Positions 56,083 through 64,000 of a stretch of 64,000 nucleotides of DNA are shown piece by piece; position 1 is the first letter of the stretch; every line of letters starts with the position of its first letter. A program made the position numbers and the translations under genes. The notes under the pieces were generated by a model. That model saw nothing but the letters and a program-made list of their open reading frames with translations. It had not been told where the DNA came from and ran no database searches. Source of the DNA: Daphnia pulex. Taxonomy: Eukaryota; Arthropoda; Branchiopoda; Diplostraca; Daphniidae. The DNA is taken from the NCBI RefSeq assembly GCF_021134715.1, contig NC_060028.1, positions 9,771,482 through 9,835,481 on the forward strand, in the 5' to 3' direction.

Positions 56083-57696
56083 ACAACCAATATAAAAATT
56101 AATACCAAATGATTATGGCTTAAAACTCACTTTACACCAATTGAAATTAACAATGGCTCCTAAACTTTTCAGAAAGGTTTTCTACCTAATTAGACTTCAT
56201 CATCTTGAATTATTACCACAGTAATTAAAAGAAACATTGCTGGTTGAAATAATTACCTTGCAAATAGAAATTCCTTGGTTTTGGATGGTTTTGGAAGACA
56301 GCTTGCAAATTTGCAATATGGATTGGGCCATTTTATCTGTTGGTCACGAGCACTCTGCAAATCAGTGCCAACAAAAACTTCAAAAGTTGCCTGAAAATAT
56401 TTAGTCAAGAATGCAAGATCATTAGCTAAATGTTATATTATCTCTTTATTAAATAGAGTTTAACTTTAACCGTCGAAAGTTTAAACAAGCCACCTTTAAG
56501 AATCAAGGCCAATAATATCGATGTGCAACAGGCACAATTTCTTTAAAAAATCACATTCACTAATCTTGTAAAGATCTAGCCAAATTCTCTTAGCTAGCCT
56601 CTAATAATATACTTAGCGTTCAACTAAAGATTATACAAAGCAATACAAACCGGGACGAGCCATAGTACGGGTAATGCTGTAACATTGTAGCTTCCTGATA
56701 AATTTTTTTATGTATAAAATGCAATTTGTGTTAAAATCTCGAATAAAGCACATCCGAGTTCGACCTAACAAATCACGAAATGAAACCTGAATGTCCATGA
56801 TTAAAATTATCACGCCACTTCACAGCACACCTTCTTACCATTATTGGTGCTGTTTTTCTAACAATTGGTTAGCGACCGCGATCGACAGATTGGATGTTCC
56901 TCACCAAATCTTTAAAAATCAGACAGTAGAAAAGAAAAATACCATATCACCTTCTTATTTTCCACCAGTGACATCTATTTATGCGACCCCATATTCCCAT
57001 GGTTATTTTTTACCTGAAAACCATTAACGATTTAGTACGTGGCATGGTATCAGTTGACCCGAATAAATTTCTCTTGGACCTCTTATTAGGGCTTCCCTGA
57101 TAGATAATTTAAAAGCAGTCTCAATCAACACGAGCAAACAAGACAAAATATTTTGAGAGTAGCTGCAAAACTTAACCACAGGAGTTTGACTCACGTTTGT
57201 TTTCAGCTGTGATGTCCTCTGCTTCTTCGACGATTTCCGAATCCGTTAGCTTCATCTGACTGAAGAAGATCTAGACGCTCAGTTCTTCAAAGAGCACTTC
57301 CATTATTGGCATTGCTCGACGTCATACAGCGTACCAGTGTGGAAAACTGCGGAAAACTGTTCTACCATAACCAACAATGCTATTAGCGATTCGACATTCA
57401 ACTAAGAATGAATTTAGCGGTACCCACCCCGCTATTTAGTAGTTACATCGTCGTTCTTTGCTTCTCCGTTCTTTTCTTCTTCTTGATCAAGACGTTGCTG
57501 GTCTTGAATACCGCGTGCATGGTGGAGACGATCAACACACAAAACACAGCTTCTGTCAAACCAAGAACACGAATTATTAGCAGTTGACAAGACGGGTACC
57601 ATTCAGAAATATCTACCTTGACGGCGCTATAAACACTCGAATCTGCTGATTCAAGAGAATCAGTTTTTGAGTAATAGTACTAACTAAGAGTTTGTA

Positions 57697-57850
57697 TCGG
57701 ACGGTCTGTTTAATAAACAAAGTTACATAAATATGCTTGTTAATAATCAAGTTGTTACCTATTTATATTTAATTAATTAATAACAATTTATAAAATGAAA
57801 ACATTATATGGTTTTTTATACTTGTTTTATTTATTAAACAAACCGTCCGG
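57697..57850. mobile_element. 154-bp MITE-like element flanked by TA (right arm)
   Basis: Mirror copy of the element at 43,049-43,202, with the same TCGGACGG...CCGTCCGG ends and flanking TA. Being present in both arms at the matching position, it predates the duplication. Confidence 0.7.
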
Positions 57851-58128
57851 TAAAAACTGCAGCCAGTCAAGCAGGGGGAGACACTGCCCGACTGACTCTA
57901 CCAGGGAGGATTACCCGGCTGTGGTTAAGAGAAACCGGAAAAAGAGCGAAGAAGCAGTTATTATGAAAGCAATGCATCATCATATTAGTAGGCTTCCGGC
58001 TTAGACTCATGACCCTCCAACAGATTTCATCGAATCATGCGCCTCGCAAGTCCCCGTTCGACCAGACATCTCCCTTCCTCCTGGTTGTGGCAGCGAGTGA
58101 GTGGCCATCGGCGGGCGTTGGTTAGTGC

Positions 58129-59781
58129 CTTAGTGGTTATTTAGGGAAACTGGGCCACTGAAGAACGGAGCCCAGATATGTACTTGTAATTTATCTACAG
58201 CATCTACATAATTTATTGACGAGTCTTGAATTTCAGCAAATTCTCCTCAGTCAGTGTTACCAATGGATCAAGTCCATGGAACGGCAGCAAACGATTCAAC
58301 TGAAAAAAAGAATAGATTTAATTAATAGTCAATAACTGAACGAAACATCACTCAAAGCCGGTACAGGTAGCAAGAGACGACATATCGACGAAATGCAGCC
58401 GATAACACAAGACCGACAGCCATCAGGCAACATTGACTATTTAACCCAACTTTTCAACACAGCATATACTGTATGAACACCAACATAGGCAAATGACACA
58501 TTTAAGTGTGATGTTAAACTGCAAGTCTGCACAAGCTACATTTCAGAGCATCTCTCGACTGGAAAGGGGCTGCAAAACCACTTTACACCAAACAGCAACA
58601 CCATAACATCATACCAACCACAACTCCTACACAGCAAAAGAACATTAATGAACCACTAACATTTTGAAATGTGAAAAAGGATACCAATGATAAAATTTAC
58701 TTCATTTAAAATTAATAATAAAAAATGATACCAGGAAATAATTCTGTAAAACTACTTCCAATGTTGTAAAAACTTGGTAATACTAATTGAGAAATTTTTT
58801 TCTAGTTTGATTCGTAATTTTCGACATCACATAAATTTAGACTTGTCAGTTGAATACAACATTTAAAAAAACAAAAAAAAAAACAGAAGACTTGCCAATA
58901 CAACCAATAATATTAATATAATTACCAATTCAAGAAGTCTTCCTGCAGTGACACTTCAGAATTCAGATAACACCAACTTGATAAACTGCATGCAACAGCT
59001 GCAGCTCAACTTGACGCCCGATCACACCTTTCACCAACTGACTGCAACAAAACCATATTAATGATACGGCAGCCATATAAGGCATACATGAAGCTCAGAC
59101 TTTGTTATGTTCTCAATTTCTGCAACAGTTAAGCAAAGGGATCTCTGTCTCTGACCTAAACATCAACTAATAAAACCTGTTGCATTATTGCAGGGAAACT
59201 TATCAACAAAATTACTTTACTAGCTCTGAAGTGTTTCTGCACGAGATACAAAAAAAATTCCCCAATGGTCACCGCCATTTTATGCGAAAAAGACTCTGCA
59301 ACTTTCCTTTCGATAAGAACACTCCTAGTTTTCACACGAGTAACTAACAGCTGACACACTATTTACTTAGGGAACAGGGAGAATAGATATGCTTTTGTAA
59401 TTTGTCTTAATCTAAATGATTTATCAGTCTTGAATCTCAGCAGCCTCTCCTCCGTTTCACCGATGGATCTAGTCTGAAGAGTGGTGGCGAACGATTGAAC
59501 TGAAACGAGAAAAGAAATTTAGTTTCAAGTTGATAATTAAATTTAACTATTCAAGCATTACCTCAGCGTGCGTACAGGTAGCAAGAGACGACAGATCGAC
59601 AAAATGCAGCCGAAATAATAATTTTCGATATTCATCAGACTGCATCGACTCTTGCACATTAGTGCAACACTACATCAACACAACCATAAGACGTAGAAGT
59701 ATGATGTCCAACTGCAAGTTTGCACGAGTTCCATTTCAGGGAATCTCTCAGATGGAAAATGACTGCAAGATCCACACCAGA
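58129..59781 (-). repeat. diverged tandem duplication of a ~0.45-kb unit (right arm)
   Basis: Mirror of the pair at 41,119-42,770. Units lie at about 58,129-58,606 and 59,360-59,781 and share the 'gtcgtctcttgctacctgta' block (here on the minus strand). Confidence 0.65.
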
Positions 59782-60243
59782 CAACACCATTAACAGCTCA
59801 AACACCAAACTGACCAAGAAATCCTACAAACCAAAAGGACTTAAATAAACCAAGAACATTTCCAGATTTTAATAAATCTGTTTCCATAAAAAGTCTAAAT
59901 CTCTCTTATTAGCTGATAAAGATTTTTCACAAAAACTTTCTTATGTAAAAACAAGCATTTGTCACATTTATCTCTATAAAAAATATAATGTCAATCTCGA
60001 GTAAATTCTAAACAAAGAATGTGTGTTACAAACCATAAATTAATTCAAGCAAAATGCTAACCCACTGATCGGTTCAAACTGACAAATTTTCAGAAAAGCT
60101 GTCATGGAAGCAATAAATAATGTCACCTATCTACCAACAATCAAGAATAAAATGTTACATGATTCAGCTCAAAAGTAACTTTTTACCTTTCCTGATTTCC
60201 TCTTTGCTTCTCATTTGTCTTTCAATATGGTAGAACACTTTAA

Positions 60244-61210
60244 CAAGCGATCTCCCACTCAACCGGACCGAAATGGTGGGGGTACTTTTCGGATCGTAAT
60301 CCGGAAAAGAACTTTAAAAATCCGGACTAGGTCTATTCTGTTCAGAATCGCAAGGCGATTCCAACGGAATTAAGTCCGGATTTTTATCTTTTCCCGTTCA
60401 CGAGATAATCACGGTTGAAAATCGTGAAATATCACGAAAACCCAAAGTCTCCCCGTTCGACTACATCGCTTTTAGCCGTATATTCGGCTTGTAAAAAAAA
60501 ACTAATTGATACAAAATGTAGCTCTTTCATCCCTCTTTCAGAATCCAAAAGGATTTTTTATAATTCTTTGAGATGTTTGAGATATCACGATTTTCGTGAT
60601 ACCCCCATTTCGACAAATTTTTCAGGCATTTCATTCGGCGTTGCCGATTGCCGTATATGTGACTTCGCCCCCACTCCTTCGCTTTTTCCATTGTTTCCTA
60701 TGTATCAAGTCCCATCTGTATCGATATACAAGGCCTTGATACATAGGAAACAGGGAAAAAGCGAAGGAGTGGACAGGAAAGGGGGCGAAAAGCACATATA
60801 CGGCAATCGGCAACGCCGAATGAAATGCCTGAAAAATTTGTCGAAATGGGGGTATCACAAAAATCGTGATATCTCAAACATCTCAAAGAATTATAAAAAA
60901 TCCTTTTGGATTCTGAAAGAGGGATGAAAGAGCTACATTTTGTATCAATTAGTTTTTTTTTACAAGCCGAATATACGGCTAAAAGCGATGTAGTCGAACG
61001 GGGAGACTTTGGGTTTTCGTGATATTTCACGATTTTCAACCGTGATTATCTCGTGAACGGGAAAAGATAAAAATCCGGACTTAATTCCGTTGGAATCGCC
61101 TTGCGATTCTGAACAGAATAGACCTAGTCCGGATTTTTAAAGTTCTTTTCCGGATTACGATCCGAAAAGTACCCCCACCATTTCGGTCCGGTTGAGTGGG
61201 AGATCGCTTG
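60244..61210. mobile_element. 967-bp self-complementary TTAA element (foldback/MITE), right arm only
   Basis: The element is a near-perfect inverted repeat: arms of about 460 bp around a ~40-bp loop near 60,710-60,745. The ends read CAAGCGATCTCCCACTC on both strands and are flanked by TTAA at 60,240-60,243 and 61,211-61,214. The left arm has the empty site with a single TTAA (near 40,658). The 971-bp length difference between arms equals the element plus one TTAA. There is no transposase, so it is non-autonomous. TTAA targeting fits piggyBac-, Kolobok- or Sola3-type transposases. The ends lack the CCC start usual for piggyBac, so the superfamily is open. The open frames inside are palindromic shadows. 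Confidence 0.88.
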
Positions 61211-62048
61211 TTAAGACACATCTTCGTGACGAGTAGGTGATAACGTGCACGCAACACATGAAGAAGCTCAAACTCCATAAGGCTGCTCATTGAAAAATAA
61301 AACTCAATTACAACCAGAAACCAATCAAGGAATTTCAATTCAGAAACAGTCTTAGAATTTTTGAGCTAATCAGCACTTTTACTTGTACTTTTGTTTAGTT
61401 ATTCTACATGTGACGAAACGTGCAACATGCAACAAGAGACGTTTTAGGAAAATGTACAGCAAATCACATGGCAACATGACCAAGGATAAATTAAAGAACA
61501 TGAAGCCCGTAGATTTACCACACAAAATATTTTCATCTTAGAATCTTAAAAAATTCACGCAGGAATTACCTTTCTTGATAAATTTCAGAAAAGAAGTACT
61601 CAAACCATAGTACTTACCAATATCTGCCAGCGTCACGGTTGAATAAAACGGACGGAATGCGATGCGGGAATGTCGTCCCAACCTTAAGTGCGCCCCCTTT
61701 CATCCCTCTACACACTAGAGCTAAATAGTTCAATCCCTAAACACACTGAAATATTTGGCCACCTAGTGACAGCCCATCCATGGACACTATAAAAGTCAGA
61801 CACTCAAGACGGAAGATAAACCAATATTCGTCATCTCCGTGAAATAGATTAAGTAGATAAATAAAGCAATTATCGAAAAATTAACAAGTGAGCTTTGTTG
61901 GTGGAATTATTTATACAGAGATGTTCAAAGTAGCTGAAACTGACTTATTTGACAGCTGAAAATGACCAAAGTCTATGATAAAGTCTTCTAGCGTTAGAAA
62001 AAATTAACGAAAAATAACAATTCGTTTGCGAGTTTGCGACTCGCAAAG

Positions 62049-62557
62049 AGGGCCTAATTGATTACGCAGACACAGAGTTCAAAGCCAGTAGATTATTAGT
62101 AATTAATCGTAATTAATCTACGAAAATAGGTGAATTGTAGGGTACCTAGGCATAATCATGTCGCAGCGGACTAAAGTCCAACTCGTCAAGACTGTCTGTT
62201 GTGTAGCAGTGAAGCTAGATGAGTGTGAGCGCAAAGATTAGGAATTAGGATGGAGCAGCAGAACGTCACTCTTCTGTCATCGTCATAAAAACGAAATAAT
62301 TTTTTTTTCTGTCATCGTCATAAAAACTAAAAAAATCGCCGTCTTTTTGCAACACCTCCAAATAAAAATAAATGGCAAACGTCATCGGTTTGTTTAGCAG
62401 ACGAAAAAAAACGTGATTGTTTCGTAACATAACAAACAAATGTGTGAAAATTGTTTTCAGATTTAAATGCATCTGTTTTCTGTCCGGTAAAAAATGTAAA
62501 TAAAGTTAAATAATATTGGAATCCACTCACCTTTTATCAAAACTTGTCTAGGTAATA
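62049..62557. other. flank between palindrome and DNAJC30
   Basis: Single-copy AT-rich sequence. A 20-bp stretch (tctgtcatcgtcataaaaac) occurs twice, near 62,274 and 62,309. A tag acceptor-like site sits just before the DNAJC30 start, hinting at an untranslated leader exon. No gene is supported. Confidence 0.5.
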
Positions 62558-63214
62558 ATGTATGTCTGCTCCTTGGGATGGCGGAGCGTCAGCTGTTCTA
62601 GGCAAGGAAATAATGGCAGACTTTGGATTGGAATACCTAGCAGATTTCTATCTTCCAAAAAAAGTCAACCTCCAGTAAATCACTACAGAGTGCTCGGCAT
62701 ATCTTCAAAAGCAACACAAGCGGAAATTAAAGCTTCATTTTACAAATTGTCAAAACTTTTCCATCCCGATGTCAGTGATCAAAGTGAAGAGACTGCCACA
62801 AAATTTAGACAAATTACAGCAGCCTATGAGATTCTTGGCAATTTGAAATTAAGGAAAATGTATGATAGAGGACTTTTGCCACATCATGAAAATGTTTACC
62901 CTGGAGTTGAAGTTGATTATAATGAGCCTGAAGTGAAATCTCCATATAAGAAAACAGGAAAACAGCCAGCAACTGGTAGAACTACTATTTATGACTTTGA
63001 TGCATGGTCTAGAATGCATTACGGAACTGCAATGAACCGCAAAGCAGCAGCCAAGGGAAAGTGGCATTCTCAAAACAATGCAAGAGAAGAAATTAATGAA
63101 AATGCTAAATCAGATCATACTATTGGATTGGTTTTGATAGGTATCACAATTGTGGCATTACTTCACATAGCAGCCCAACCCAACTATGATGTACCAAATG
63201 ATAACAAGAAATGA
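62558..63214 (+). CDS. DNAJC30: mitochondrial J-domain protein DNAJC30
   Basis: DNAJC30 is an inner-membrane J-protein linked in mammals to ATP synthase function and complex I repair. A single open exon encodes 218 residues. The first ~35 residues are Arg/Ser-rich without acids (R9, R15, R21, R29), fitting a mitochondrial presequence. The J domain spans about residues 41-105 with HPD at 69-71 and ends KMYDRGLL, as in the family. The conserved IYDFDAWSRMHYG block is the DNAJC30 hallmark, and a hydrophobic segment (GLVLIGITIVALLHIAA, ~190-206) lies near the C-terminus. The ATG at 62,558 directly follows an acceptor-like ctag, so the 5' UTR may be spliced. Its stop is 94 bp from that of the convergent VPS37 gene. 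Confidence 0.93.
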   Translation: MYVCSLGWRSVSCSRQGNNGRLWIGIPSRFLSSKKSQPPVNHYRVLGISSKATQAEIKASFYKLSKLFHPDVSDQSEETATKFRQITAAYEILGNLKLRKMYDRGLLPHHENVYPGVEVDYNEPEVKSPYKKTGKQPATGRTTIYDFDAWSRMHYGTAMNRKAAAKGKWHSQNNAREEINENAKSDHTIGLVLIGITIVALLHIAAQPNYDVPNDNKK

Positions 63215-63308
63215 TTCATTTTGTTGTGTTTGTGTACAGTTACATCCTTGTTAATATGTAGGCTTTCTAATACAATGGAAAGAAAAACATAATGATCACT
63301 CAATCAAC

Positions 63309-64000
63309 TTAAAATCTAGGAGGATACATATTAGAATTTGGATACATGGGGTATGGCATATTAGGAGCATTATTGGGAGGGAAGATTGGATAGGGAAGGT
63401 TACCAGCAGTATTATGTATTGGATAAGGTGGAAGTGGATTATTGCTGAAAGGCTGGTTAGCATAGCTTGGTGGAGGAGGAGCTGGTCTTGCTGGATTTGA
63501 AACCCCAAATTGCTGAGCAGAATGTTTTTGCTTTGCAACCAGCTCTTTCATTTTATCAGCTTTGACTTTTCTCAAGTGTGCCGTCTTTCTTCTTTGTTGA
63601 AACTCTTCAACAAAAGTATCTACATCTAGGGCTCTGTCAAGAAATTTCTCTGCCAACTGTTCTGATTCTTCTTCAGCTTGCAGTGTAGCAGACTGAAGCA
63701 ACCCAATTGCGGTGTCAAGTGAAATGCTGTCTGCCTGTCCCTCCACTTCTTTTTCCTTTTCTTCTCGACTTCTTTCAAGCTGAGAAGCTATTTGATAGAG
63801 CTCAACTAGTTTCTGCTTTCCAGAATTGAGTTTCGGTTCCCAAGTCAAGTTATACTCAGCTAAAGACTTATTACTAGCCAACAGGACATCCTTCTCTGCT
63901 TCTTGTTGTTTGACCTTGAATGTATAAAAAAATATTTTAATAAGATTGGTACTATAAAGTTTCACAATAACGTCATTTGATTACCAACTGAGAATCGCGT
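63309..64000 (-). CDS. VPS37: ESCRT-I subunit VPS37 (VPS37B/C-like), 5' part beyond the window
   Basis: VPS37 is the third subunit of ESCRT-I (with TSG101 and VPS28) and acts in sorting ubiquitylated cargo into multivesicular endosomes. The last coding exon is 63914-63309. The preceding exon is cut by the window edge (64,000-63,985, donor GTAATC), and the two join as DSQL|VKQQEAEKD in phase. The visible part is the Mod(r) domain: a long coiled coil (LLASNKSLAEYNLTWEPKL...KQKLVELYQIASQLE), then the AEEESEQLAEKFLD core and RRKTAHLRKVKADKMKELV. A Pro/Tyr/Asn-rich tail ends MYPPRF, the type of tail seen in VPS37B and C. The N-terminus is not in the window. Confidence 0.92.

Larger units (their letters stand above)
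51894..62048 (-). repeat. right arm of the giant inverted repeat (palindrome)
   Basis: Reverse complement of the left arm, about 10.15 kb including a 971-bp insertion, 9.18 kb without it. It lacks the DIRS-like element of the left arm (empty site near 57,107) and carries a TTAA element that the left arm lacks. A 4-bp indel 25-30 bp from the inner end and homopolymer changes (G run 13 versus 12 at 50,570 / 53,080) are the only indels I found in the inner part. The outer end near 61,930-62,048 shows extra bases and substitutions relative to the left arm. The right flank (DNAJC30) is unrelated to the left flank (PDIA6). Confidence 0.97.

Noticed and set aside
56791-57027. A 78-residue frame in the right arm containing TSIYATPYSHGYF
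   Set aside because: It resembles no family. The resemblance to Tyr-rich repeats is a short chance motif, and the frame lacks a signal peptide.
60415-60927. A 170-residue open frame with a mirror frame on the other strand
   Set aside because: It lies wholly inside the self-complementary TTAA element. Both strands give the same protein-like text because the DNA is palindromic; no domain or splice support.
39857-62048. Palindrome as a pure sequencing hairpin artefact
   Set aside because: A hairpin artefact would repeat the left flank (PDIA6) after the right arm, and arms would not carry different insertions. The right flank is DNAJC30. A haplotype mis-join is still possible and is listed as a check.
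1-64000. CRISPR arrays, tRNA or rRNA genes
   Set aside because: No regularly spaced repeats with unique spacers and no cloverleaf or rRNA-like stretches were recognised by eye. A tRNAscan-type search would be needed to exclude a tRNA with certainty.

Overview
The window looks like arthropod nuclear DNA, most likely from a water flea (Daphnia or a close relative). Three things point there: compact animal genes with many 60-80 nt introns, one-to-one orthologues of conserved animal proteins, and a tyrosine-rich 'YYTEAPKYY'-type repeat family of the kind I associate with Daphnia. The species is an inference. All exon structures were read by eye from splice sites, reading-frame phase and remembered family sequences.

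Layout. 1-12,000: a LAMMER/CLK kinase (Doa, +) with a possible long Ser/Gln-rich 5' exon, then a non-coding stretch. 12,072-16,167: a mucin-like single-pass membrane protein (+) whose signal peptide is split by a 2.2-kb intron. 17,464-18,380: glycolipid transfer protein GLTP (-). 19,896-25,315: a large acidic AT-hook/zinc-finger nuclear protein (+) that I cannot name. 26,382-28,945: an Atossa/FAM214 transcriptional regulator (-). 32,274-34,332: TAF5L/wda, a SAGA subunit (+), convergent with Elongin A (-, 34,742-36,819). 37,834-39,351: the ER oxidoreductase PDIA6/P5 (+). 62,558-63,214: mitochondrial DNAJC30 (+). 63,309-64,000: ESCRT-I subunit VPS37 (-, cut by the window edge).

Between PDIA6 and DNAJC30 lies the most striking structure: a ~22-kb near-perfect palindrome with arms at about 39,857-51,760 and 51,894-62,048 around a 133-bp spacer. 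Each arm carries two broken copies of the tyrosine-rich repeat gene, a promoter-like TATA/Inr pair, a possible small spliced secreted-peptide gene near the centre, a 154-bp TA-flanked MITE, short tandem repeats and duplicated non-coding units. The arms differ by two clean insertions. A 2.76-kb broken DIRS-like retroelement sits only in the left arm, and a 967-bp self-complementary TTAA element sits only in the right arm. Each has an exact empty site in the opposite arm, so both probably arrived after the arms formed. Inner arm sequence is almost identical; outer ends are more diverged.

The single-copy genes are mostly housekeeping (splicing kinase, lipid transfer, transcription, ER folding, mitochondrial and endosomal functions) and do not form a pathway. 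Most neighbours are divergent or convergent pairs. The notable biology is the palindrome and its arm-specific insertions, plus several splicing oddities: a GC-AG intron whose length is a multiple of three in GLTP, a NAGNAG acceptor in the membrane protein, and unusual GTCCG donors.
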